From: Bacteroidetes bacterium UBA7692
GTDB taxonomy: Bacteria > Bacteroidota > Bacteroidia > Chitinophagales > LD1
NCBI GenBank assembly: GCA_002482725.1
Contig: DLGO01000104.1
Coordinates: 5,732 to 12,910, forward strand
Direction: 5' to 3'
DNA length: 7,179 nucleotides
How positions within the stretch are numbered: the stretch's first letter is position 1; the number at the start of each line of letters is the position of its first letter. Of the stretch, positions 1 through 7,011 are shown one piece after another. Position numbers and translations under genes: made by a program. Below the pieces are notes generated by a model. That model worked only from the letters and a program-made list of their open reading frames with translations, searched no databases and was not told the origin of the DNA.

Positions 1-141
1 CAATCGGTGGACTCTATGTTGCGTGGCAACCAGAAATTCGGTGTGGTTGTAGCTGTGCTTACCATTATACTTTCTATACTACTTGTTGTATTGTTCTTTT
101 TGGAGCGCAGGCTAAAAAAACTTGAGTCTAAAGCAAAATAA
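1..141 (+). CDS. CcmD-like small membrane protein, C-terminal part (5' end outside window)
   Basis: An open frame enters from base 1 and ends at TAA (139-141), giving 46 residues that begin Gln-Ser-Val-Asp-Ser-Met. A strongly hydrophobic segment (about residues 14-35) forms one transmembrane helix, followed by a basic, charged tail (Glu-Arg-Arg-Leu-Lys-Lys-Leu-Glu). The layout of a short polar stretch, a Val/Ile/Leu helix and a short charged coiled tail matches the small CcmD-family proteins of Bacteroidota. These are usually encoded beside the haem-handling CcsA/CcmC protein and help cytochrome c maturation at the inner membrane. The expected neighbours lie upstream outside the window, and the gene that follows here is not ccmE. 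The assignment rests on size, topology and general sequence flavour, so another small single-pass membrane protein cannot be excluded. Confidence 0.6.
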   Translation, partial: QSVDSMLRGNQKFGVVVAVLTIILSILLVVLFFLERRLKKLESKAK

Positions 142-165
142 GTATTTTAGTCACCCGAACGAACA

Positions 166-195
166 TTAGTATCCCTTAACCAAGCTTTATTTTTG
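166..195 (+). promoter_or_regulatory. Candidate Bacteroidota-type promoter for the lipoprotein-barrel-regulator unit
   Basis: TATTTTTG at 188-195 matches the Bacteroidota -7 consensus TAnnTTTG exactly. TTAG at 166-169 matches three of four bases of the -33 element TTTG, with an 18-bp spacer, slightly shorter than the usual 19-21 bp. Transcription would start near 200-203, leaving a leader of only about 10 nt before the ATG at 211. No Shine-Dalgarno sequence is visible, which is normal for this phylum. The match is by eye and the region is AT-rich, so a chance match is possible. Confidence 0.5.
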
Positions 196-210
196 CCAAT
201 CTAACTAGTT

Positions 211-2325
211 ATGAAGATAAAAAATCTACTTTCCGTTGCTTTTTTTTGCTCTATGCTCATCGTATCATCCTGCAAAAAAGAAGGTAGCGCATCATGGGAT
301 ACAGAATTGCTTGCTCCTTTAGCAAATACCTCCCTTTCCATCGCCAATCTCGTAAAGGATAGCAGCATTGTAAAAGGGAGCGACAACTCGCTTAAATTGG
401 TATATACCAATGAACTTTACCGCTTCAATCTGGCAGACCAGATTATCAGCATTCCAGATACATTTATTGGTGCTTCCTTCAAATTGGATTCATTAAAACT
501 CGCCAACCAAAGCATCTTTTACAACCTTACCCTAGGTACTTTAGCCCAATCCATGAAAGCTTCTGCTGATGCCAATAGCCAGTTTATAGGCAACTTTATA
601 CTTAATAGTCATGGAACTAACAAAGTAATACCGGCACTCAATAATTTCCCTTTTGCTCCATTTCCTTTCGATGCCACAGCCTACTTTACCGAGGTGGTTT
701 TAAAAAAAGGGTTTATTGAGTTCAATGTAACTAACAACTTCCCTATCCCAATGCAGAATATAACCCTGGAATTGAGAAATGGAACTGTCGACACCTTGAT
801 TCTGGTAGAGCAAGTAGCTAATATCAATCCTGGTGAAACATACTACAGTGTCAGGGACGTATCGGGAGCTAAATTTGATGGCAACTTAAAAATGTCTGTG
901 ACATCTATGAGCACTCCAGGCAGTAGCGGTGTTCCTGTGCCGATTGATACCACTGATAACATCTTGATGAAATTCAGAACTTTTGATATGATTGCCCAGG
1001 AAGCAACAGCACGATTCCCTAATCAGGATATAGTAAGCGTAACCGAAGATGTAACACAGGAAATTGGAGACCGCAAGTTCACTTATGTGGATTGCAGGCA
1101 AGGATTTCTTCGTGTATATATCACTAGTTCTGTTGAAGAGCGATTGAACCTGAAATATACACTTGTGGGAGCTTATGATAAAATGGGCCGTCCATTGATA
1201 GCAGAAACAACCGTCCCCGCAGCTCCTGTAGGTTCTACCGTTACCATAGATAAGCTATATGACCTTACAGGATTTTCTATAGACCTTACCGGAAAAAACG
1301 GTGATAAGTTTAACACATATACTCAGTTAGTGCAGGCTAGAATAGACTCATCGGGTCAATTACGTAAGATTACACTGGACGATAGCCTGATAGTAAGGTA
1401 TGAACTAAAAGATATAAGGCCAAATTATATCAAAGGATATGCTGGCAAAGATACAGTAAGCTCTCAGGATAGCAGTTCATTCGCAGCACTTGGCGACCTT
1501 TTCAAAAGCGGAACTGTAACGTTTGATGATGTTAATATGAAGTTCAACGTGCAGAATGGAATGGGTATCGATGGTATAGTTAAGATTAATTCCTTAACCG
1601 CTAAAAGCCCTTTAAATGGCACCAAGGCATTCTCAGGCTCCATACTGTCTACACCACTAAACATCAACAGAGCAACAGATTTCCCTTTTACTCCTTCTCA
1701 GAACTCATTTACCATTAACAAGGGCAACTCAAACATCACAGATATTATCAGCATGTTACCGAATAGGCTAGATTATAATATTGAAGTAAAAACAAATCAG
1801 GGAGGAAACAACAACACCTATCGCGACTTTGCTTACTTGGAAAGCGACCTGCGCGTAAACCTTGATGTGGAAGTTCCTTTAAGTTTTATTGCCAGTAACC
1901 TTGTGTTGATGGATACCATTGATTTTGACCTGAGCAATACTAATACTAATGTAGAAGGTATTACAGACGGCGTACTTAACCTGATTACTAAAAATGGTTA
2001 CCCTATAGATGCAGAGCTTACGGCTATCATCGTTGATGAAAACTACATTACGGTAGATACGCTTACCAAAGCGCTGAAAGTAGAGAGTGGTATATTGGAT
2101 GCGAACTGTAAAGTAAGCGGCATTACCCGTGGCGTAACTAAAGTAGAGGTAAACCAGGTAAGGGTAGACAACCTGAAACGAGGCAGGCACGCAATTATTT
2201 TGGCTAAATTCAGTACTTCTAACAATCCTACATGTTCTGGCAGGCCTTTACAGATTATGAGTACTTACAAACTGGATGTAGTTATATCAGCCAAATTCAA
2301 TTATAAGGCAAACGTGAAGCTGTAA
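211..2325 (+). CDS. Predicted lipoprotein of unknown function with repeated beta-rich segments
   Basis: This is a 704-residue protein with a lipoprotein signal peptide: Lys2 and Lys4, a hydrophobic stretch at about 6-19, and the lipobox Val-Ser-Ser-Cys with lipidated Cys21. The mature protein begins Cys-Lys-Lys-Glu-Gly, which loosely resembles the charged +2 to +5 signals that send some Bacteroidota lipoproteins to the cell surface. The rest is alternating hydrophobic and polar, rich in Asn, Thr, Ser and Asp, and looks all-beta, with no transmembrane helix or catalytic motif that I recognise. Three segments resemble each other: about 167-196, 441-462 and 586-618. The first two share Phe-Asn-Val-x-Asn; the first and third share Gly-hydrophobic-hydrophobic, a Pro-Ile, then Thr-Val-Asp-Thr-Leu. 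The pattern recalls LEA14/WHy-like sandwich domains, but this is inference. The gene sits 49 bp before an outer-membrane barrel gene and probably shares its transcript. The ATG at 211 gives a complete signal peptide, so the start is secure. I cannot name the family. Confidence 0.88.
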   Translation: MKIKNLLSVAFFCSMLIVSSCKKEGSASWDTELLAPLANTSLSIANLVKDSSIVKGSDNSLKLVYTNELYRFNLADQIISIPDTFIGASFKLDSLKLANQSIFYNLTLGTLAQSMKASADANSQFIGNFILNSHGTNKVIPALNNFPFAPFPFDATAYFTEVVLKKGFIEFNVTNNFPIPMQNITLELRNGTVDTLILVEQVANINPGETYYSVRDVSGAKFDGNLKMSVTSMSTPGSSGVPVPIDTTDNILMKFRTFDMIAQEATARFPNQDIVSVTEDVTQEIGDRKFTYVDCRQGFLRVYITSSVEERLNLKYTLVGAYDKMGRPLIAETTVPAAPVGSTVTIDKLYDLTGFSIDLTGKNGDKFNTYTQLVQARIDSSGQLRKITLDDSLIVRYELKDIRPNYIKGYAGKDTVSSQDSSSFAALGDLFKSGTVTFDDVNMKFNVQNGMGIDGIVKINSLTAKSPLNGTKAFSGSILSTPLNINRATDFPFTPSQNSFTINKGNSNITDIISMLPNRLDYNIEVKTNQGGNNNTYRDFAYLESDLRVNLDVEVPLSFIASNLVLMDTIDFDLSNTNTNVEGITDGVLNLITKNGYPIDAELTAIIVDENYITVDTLTKALKVESGILDANCKVSGITRGVTKVEVNQVRVDNLKRGRHAIILAKFSTSNNPTCSGRPLQIMSTYKLDVVISAKFNYKANVKL

Positions 2326-2374
2326 GCTTTCTATTGGTGATTAACCCATTATTGATAATATAAAAATTAAGGTT

Positions 2375-3730
2375 TTGAAGTTTATAACACAAAGACATAT
2401 CTATCTGTTAATTACACTCATAGCAGGTATTCAAATATTGAGGGCGCAGGATTCTATTATAGAACAGGATACTGTTATTGTATCTGCATCTAAATTCACT
2501 TTCTCCGATCAATTATTTTATCTGTATGCCCACTCAGATAATTCAGCCAGAAATGCATTTTTAGATAATTCTCCTGGTATTGGTCTTAACAACCGCATCA
2601 TCCTATCAGGAAGTTTAGAAGGTAACTCCAATGGTATAGCCAATAAATTTGTATTGAATTTCCTGTTCAAAGGCAACTTCGACAACAACCAAAAAGATAA
2701 GATTTTCAAGCAGATTAAAGACCAGAACGGCTACGAAGACAACGTAAAAGCAGGTGTATATTACAAGCACTACTTCCCTAAAAAGGACATCAGCATTATT
2801 GCAGGAGTGCACTTTCGCACCATGCGCACCGCATTCATCAAAAAGCAGATGTACGAAGCGGTATTTTATGGCAATGCCAGGTTCGAAGACCAAAAAATTG
2901 ATTTGGGCAGGCTTTCCTTCCAAAACATGTTATATAACCAGTTCTCTATAGGCTTTCAAAAGAACTTCCGCTCAGAAAAAGGTGTATTCTCTTTTGGAGC
3001 GATAGCATCCTTCCTGCATGGGCTAAACCACCAGGGATTATACGTCCAGGACGGCTCATACCTATATACCGCTCCGGATGGAGAGTACATCGACTTCGTA
3101 CACGATATGCGCTTTGACCAAAGCCGCTTCGGCAATAAAAGGGAAAGAGAAAAAGTCGATGTTGGAATGAGCGCAGACATCAATTTTAAATACACCCGCA
3201 GCAATAAATGGTCCATCTCCTTGACTCTAGAGGACTTCGGCGTAATCAACTGGAGAAAAGAGCCTAAAAACTTCTATGGCAAGGATTCTGTGCGCTTTAA
3301 CGGAGTTTACTTCGAAGACATCACCAACATTGCTACAGGCAGCATAGACCTGAATGGTATTACAGACAGCCTGCTACCAGCCAGGCACGATGATAAGTAC
3401 CAAACCTTTCTTCCGTTTACCGCAAGCCTTGTATTCTCTAAGCCATTGCTTAGGAATAAGCTGGTTTTGAATGCTGGCATACAGTATAAGCCTTTGTATA
3501 AATACTATGCTTATGGCTTCATCAAGGCAAACTATTTCATTAAGCCATCCCTACCGGTTAGCCTTAGTGTGGGCTACGGTGGCTACACCAAATTTAATCT
3601 TGGTTTTGAAGTAGCTAAGCATTGGCGACATTTCGATGTTGCTATAGGAACCAATAATATAATCGGAACAGTTGCACCATTGAACTACACCGGATTAAGC
3701 GCTTATTTTAAAGCAGGCTTTAGTTTTTAA
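2375..3730 (+). CDS. Predicted outer-membrane beta-barrel protein (DUF5723-like), TTG start
   Basis: This 451-residue protein starts at TTG. An upstream in-frame stop (2342-2344) and the absence of any in-frame ATG before the signal sequence make TTG the only sensible start. It gives a full signal peptide: Lys2 and Arg7, a hydrophobic core at about 9-22, and likely cleavage after Ala24 in Leu-Arg-Ala|Gln-Asp. The mature part consists of many short amphipathic strands rich in Tyr, Phe and Gly, and it ends in Phe (Ala-Gly-Phe-Ser-Phe), as is usual for outer-membrane barrels. Residues 285-293 (LEDFGVINW) resemble the Asp-x-Gly-x-Ile-x-Trp motif that I associate with DUF5723 and related Bacteroidota barrel proteins. 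No plug domain or TonB box is seen, so it is not a TonB-dependent receptor. The substrate is unknown. The upstream AAGG (2369-2372) is only 2 nt from TTG, too close to act as a normal ribosome binding site. The family label is tentative; the barrel prediction is firmer. Confidence 0.85.
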   Translation: MKFITQRHIYLLITLIAGIQILRAQDSIIEQDTVIVSASKFTFSDQLFYLYAHSDNSARNAFLDNSPGIGLNNRIILSGSLEGNSNGIANKFVLNFLFKGNFDNNQKDKIFKQIKDQNGYEDNVKAGVYYKHYFPKKDISIIAGVHFRTMRTAFIKKQMYEAVFYGNARFEDQKIDLGRLSFQNMLYNQFSIGFQKNFRSEKGVFSFGAIASFLHGLNHQGLYVQDGSYLYTAPDGEYIDFVHDMRFDQSRFGNKREREKVDVGMSADINFKYTRSNKWSISLTLEDFGVINWRKEPKNFYGKDSVRFNGVYFEDITNIATGSIDLNGITDSLLPARHDDKYQTFLPFTASLVFSKPLLRNKLVLNAGIQYKPLYKYYAYGFIKANYFIKPSLPVSLSVGYGGYTKFNLGFEVAKHWRHFDVAIGTNNIIGTVAPLNYTGLSAYFKAGFSF

Positions 3731-3732
3731 CC

Positions 3733-4986
3733 ATGGATATTCAGTCAATTAAAAATCGCTTTGGCATCATTGGTAACTCTCCGGAGCTGAACCATGCCAT
3801 TAGCATTGCCGAAAGGGTGGCTACCACCAATCTTACTGTACTTATAACAGGAGAAAGCGGCGTAGGAAAGGAGGTCTTCTCCCAGATTATCCATTCTCTT
3901 GGTGCGCGTAAGCACAATCCATTTATTGCAGTCAACTGCGGTGCAATACCCGAAGGCACAATTGACTCTGAGTTATTCGGCCACGAAAAGGGCTCTTTTA
4001 CCGGTGCCAGTGAGCAGCGAAAAGGATACTTCGAAACTGTATCCGGCGGCACTATTTTTCTGGATGAGGTAGGTGAGTTGCCAATAGGTACGCAAGCCAG
4101 GCTTTTAAGGGTATTGGAAACCGGTGAGTATATCCGCGTTGGTTCTTCTAAAACCCTGAAAACCGACGTTCGTGTTGTAGCTGCCACAAACGTAAACTTG
4201 CAGGAGGCAGTGCGTTCCGGCAAGTTCCGCGAAGACCTTTACTACCGGCTTAGTACAGTGCCTATCAGCATTCCTTCACTACGCCAGCGTGGCGATGATA
4301 TATACCTGCTATTCCGTAAGTTCTGCATAGACTTTGCCGAAAAAAACCGCTTTGCCCCGGTAAAGCTGACCGATGAAGCCAAGCAGATTATCCTTAAGTA
4401 TCCATGGCCGGGAAACGTTCGCCAGCTAAAGAATGTAGCCGAGCAGGTTTCAGTACTGGCTATAGATAAAGATGTTAGTGCCCGTGAGCTTATACAGATA
4501 GTGCCCGACATCACCAATACCACTCTTCCAGTCCTGATTAATGGCCGTGGCAGCGAGTCTGGCAGTTTTACAGAGCGTGAAATCCTATACAAGCTTATCT
4601 TCGACCTGAAGAAGGACCTTAATGACCTGAAACAGTTTGTTTATGATGTCACCCAGGGCCAGGGCAGAAATTTCAGCGAGCATAATAGCCAGGAAATCAG
4701 CCAGGCCAATTTTACACCACAACAGTACACTCCTCAACCAATCAGTACCGGGCAGCCGGTAGTTATCTCCGGTGGTAGCGATAGCAAGCCCATTCTTATT
4801 AATCAGAATTCGGGCTATCAAACCCACGAAACCGTAGAGGAATCGCTATCTCTTGCAGACAAAGAAAAGGAGCTTATTATCAAAGCACTTAAAAAGTACC
4901 GCAACAAGCGCAAAGAAGCTGCTCTTGACCTCGGCATATCCGAAAGAACCCTTTATCGTAAAATCAAGGAATACGGACTGGAATAG
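3733..4986 (+). CDS. Sigma-54-dependent transcriptional activator without N-terminal sensor domain
   Basis: This 417-residue enhancer-binding protein would use ATP hydrolysis to open sigma-54 RNA polymerase promoters. The AAA+ domain begins almost at once and spans about 10-245. It has Walker A GESGVGKE (40-47), the sigma-54 contact loop GSFTGA (87-92; usually GAFTGA), Walker B GGTIFLDE (105-112, Asp111/Glu112), sensor I Asn153, candidate arginine fingers Arg166 and Arg172, and sensor II Arg230 in WPGNVR. A linker (about 262-370) holds a likely coiled coil (281-303) and a Gln/Ser/Pro-rich stretch. A Fis-type helix-turn-helix follows at about 378-414. There is no receiver, GAF or PAS domain, as in PspF, so activity must be set by a partner, by expression level or by constitutive assembly. 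It starts 2 bp after the barrel gene's stop with no Shine-Dalgarno, suggesting translational coupling. Similar stand-alone regulators are common in Bacteroidota. The target genes cannot be read from this window. Confidence 0.95.
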   Translation: MDIQSIKNRFGIIGNSPELNHAISIAERVATTNLTVLITGESGVGKEVFSQIIHSLGARKHNPFIAVNCGAIPEGTIDSELFGHEKGSFTGASEQRKGYFETVSGGTIFLDEVGELPIGTQARLLRVLETGEYIRVGSSKTLKTDVRVVAATNVNLQEAVRSGKFREDLYYRLSTVPISIPSLRQRGDDIYLLFRKFCIDFAEKNRFAPVKLTDEAKQIILKYPWPGNVRQLKNVAEQVSVLAIDKDVSARELIQIVPDITNTTLPVLINGRGSESGSFTEREILYKLIFDLKKDLNDLKQFVYDVTQGQGRNFSEHNSQEISQANFTPQQYTPQPISTGQPVVISGGSDSKPILINQNSGYQTHETVEESLSLADKEKELIIKALKKYRNKRKEAALDLGISERTLYRKIKEYGLE

Positions 4987-4996
4987 CCATTCGTCT

Positions 4997-6928
4997 TTAC
5001 TTTTCTATTACCGGAAGCAATAATCTGGAGTTCCGCACCTGCTCACTAATCACCGTAAATTGTGTCGGTTTCGGCATTGGCTCATCAAAGTGCGTGGCAT
5101 CCGCTCCACCAATCGACAATCTAAGGCTATGGCCTTTTTTAAGCATGTAGGAAATGGGCAGCAAATCAAAGGACACAGCAAACTTTTCATTAGGGAATAT
5201 TGCGGTGGCATCTTTCATTCTATAGCTGTGCATTGGTACACTTACAGGGCACTCAGTACACGCCTCTGTTACAGGCTGCTCCAGTTTTCTATGTATGGGT
5301 CTAAACATCCCTTCCGTGATATACGTCACCGAGCTATCCGGACCAACATCTTCCAGGTAAGCAAATATATGCGCATCGCTGGCATCAGCCATCAGCTCTA
5401 ATTCAACTACCGGCTGTCCGGTTATTTCTACCGCTCTTGTAGCTATTTCAGAAGTAAAGGTCAATAGCTTCTTATCCTCTTCCCTCCTGTCCGCATAATG
5501 CGTATTCCCGTTTCTGGTATGCGGTACCAGGCTGTTCCAGCGAGATGTATTACCCGAACTGGCCGAATAATCTATCTTGTACTTCAGCACGCCTCTTTCC
5601 ACCTTGTTGCTGTCTGTCCTCAAGCCATTATCAGCACTCAAATAATACACTTTTGTTTCCTGGTATTTTGGTGGCCATTGGTTAGCAGTATTCCAGTCCT
5701 CCTCCCCTATGGTATAGTACCTCACGGCAGGATCATTATCTATGCCGTTCTTCACACCCTTTATGTGGTAGTCAAAGAATCTCAGCATCTCTTTATTGAA
5801 GTCAAAAGTAACTTCCGGCCCTGGTGCAAAAGGACTTCCATTATCGTGCATACCGTGGTCCCATGGACCTATCAGCACCTTTTCTGTGTTACTGGTTTGC
5901 TGATAGCCCTGCAGGCACGATTTGGACAATGCACCATCATACCAACCGCTCATCCTATATATTGGCGTTCCCGATCCTTCTATTGCCTTTCGGAAGTTAT
6001 GCACGCTGAATGAATCAGTAGCTATGGTCAGTAGGCTATTTGTCTCATCTCTGAAACTTATTTGCTGTATACCCTTTGCCACATCAAAATTACCTCTGTG
6101 CGCTTCCAATGCTTCGGTATAATTGCTACGGCCCTTATCCCCCATTACATGGTTTATACCCTTCACCAGCTTCGCTCGCTTTCCAAATTCGTCAAAGTCA
6201 TTATTATCAAGGCTACTGGTGGTTCGTCCCCATTTCTTTACAAATGGTCCCTGGCATACCCCTCCAGGAAAAACCACATGTCCGTATAAGTCAAATATGC
6301 TCGACCTTGTTATACAAGCCTTTACTGCAGGGTGTTGGTTCACCAGCAACATTTCTGCAGTTGTTCCCAAGTAGCTCACCCCTGTAACACCCACTTTCTT
6401 ATCGCTCCATGGCTGGGCTATTATCCAGTCCACCACGTCCTTTCCATCCTTTATCTCTGTCGGGCTAAACTCCATATCCCGCTCTCCAAGCGATGCTCCG
6501 GTTCCGCGCACGTCCACTATTATACAGGCATAACCGTGAGCATTAAAGAACCTGACCTCATCCTCACTCACCACTGTCAAAAAGGCCCTCTTGAATATCG
6601 ATATAGGAAACACCGGGCGAATAGACCTCACATATCTCGTCAGGTACAATATCGTGGGTATAGGCTCTCCTTTTTTTACCTTATTCGGTAAAAACACATC
6701 TGCTGCCAGCAACACACTATCCCTCATTGGTATATAGTACGAGTGGTAATTATTGCCGGTATATGTTGGCCGCGAATAGCCCGAGTATTCTCCGGCCCCA
6801 CTTACCTTCTTGCTCTCTGTTGCAAACTTACCACGCTTTCCAGCACTGCCATTTGCACAAATTCCATTGGTAGAATAAGCTACAAACACAAGTATTAAAA
6901 ATAGGATTAGTTGACTTTTTACTTTCAT
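4997..6928 (-). CDS. Secreted CocE/NonD family hydrolase (X-Pro dipeptidyl-peptidase S15 type)
   Basis: This 643-residue alpha/beta-hydrolase has a Sec signal peptide (Lys2, Lys4, core at about 7-18, likely cleavage near Ala25). Cys24 is not in a valid lipobox, so the product should be soluble in the periplasm or outside the cell. The catalytic triad can be placed from family motifs: nucleophile Ser185 in GVSYLG, Asp331 in GWYDG, and His358 in GPWDHG. Tyr99 in LTRYVR is the likely oxyanion residue, and DVRGTG (139-144) is the typical strand and turn before the nucleophile. The C-terminal part from about 425 is the jelly-roll domain of this family, with the usual KGHSLRLSIGGAD stretch at 598-610. 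Relatives include X-prolyl dipeptidyl peptidases, cocaine esterase, alpha-amino-acid ester hydrolases and glutaryl-cephalosporin acylases, so the substrate cannot be fixed. A CxxC pair (Cys557, Cys560) is unusual. The stop lies 10 bp from the convergent regulator gene. Confidence 0.93.
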   Translation of the reverse strand: MKVKSQLILFLILVFVAYSTNGICANGSAGKRGKFATESKKVSGAGEYSGYSRPTYTGNNYHSYYIPMRDSVLLAADVFLPNKVKKGEPIPTILYLTRYVRSIRPVFPISIFKRAFLTVVSEDEVRFFNAHGYACIIVDVRGTGASLGERDMEFSPTEIKDGKDVVDWIIAQPWSDKKVGVTGVSYLGTTAEMLLVNQHPAVKACITRSSIFDLYGHVVFPGGVCQGPFVKKWGRTTSSLDNNDFDEFGKRAKLVKGINHVMGDKGRSNYTEALEAHRGNFDVAKGIQQISFRDETNSLLTIATDSFSVHNFRKAIEGSGTPIYRMSGWYDGALSKSCLQGYQQTSNTEKVLIGPWDHGMHDNGSPFAPGPEVTFDFNKEMLRFFDYHIKGVKNGIDNDPAVRYYTIGEEDWNTANQWPPKYQETKVYYLSADNGLRTDSNKVERGVLKYKIDYSASSGNTSRWNSLVPHTRNGNTHYADRREEDKKLLTFTSEIATRAVEITGQPVVELELMADASDAHIFAYLEDVGPDSSVTYITEGMFRPIHRKLEQPVTEACTECPVSVPMHSYRMKDATAIFPNEKFAVSFDLLPISYMLKKGHSLRLSIGGADATHFDEPMPKPTQFTVISEQVRNSRLLLPVIEK

Positions 6929-7011
6929 TGTAAGGGCTATAAAGAAAGAGTATTATTCTCATATTTATGACGCTGGAACTAAACTTATATTTTTAATTCA
7001 AAAACTTATTT

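Noticed and set aside
240..247. Run of eight T in the lipoprotein signal-peptide codons, a possible phase-variation tract
   Set aside because: A/T runs of seven occur elsewhere in the window (114-120, 4340-4346), the frame is intact, and eight T in Phe-Phe codons of an AT-rich genome is expected by chance.
1617..1632. TGGCAC resembling the -24 half of a sigma-54 promoter
   Set aside because: It lies inside the lipoprotein gene and lacks a GC dinucleotide at the correct -12 spacing.
2316..2330. Small hairpin AAGCT-gta-AGCTT over the lipoprotein stop codon
   Set aside because: A 5-bp stem with a 3-nt loop and no following T tract is too weak for a terminator, and the next gene is probably co-transcribed.
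3741..4223. 160-codon minus-strand open frame inside the regulator gene
   Set aside because: It is antisense to the conserved AAA+ core, and its translation shows no signal peptide or domain. It is a shadow of the regulator.
5498..6013. 171-codon plus-strand open frame inside the hydrolase gene
   Set aside because: It is antisense to the catalytic region of the S15 hydrolase. Its His/Cys/Ile-rich composition is typical of a reverse-strand shadow.
6980..6987. TAAGTTTA on the minus strand, a possible -7 box for the S15 hydrolase
   Set aside because: It has a mismatch at the final base and no TTTG at the right distance; the nearest TTTTTG is only about 11 bp upstream. The gap is AT-rich, so the match is not convincing.
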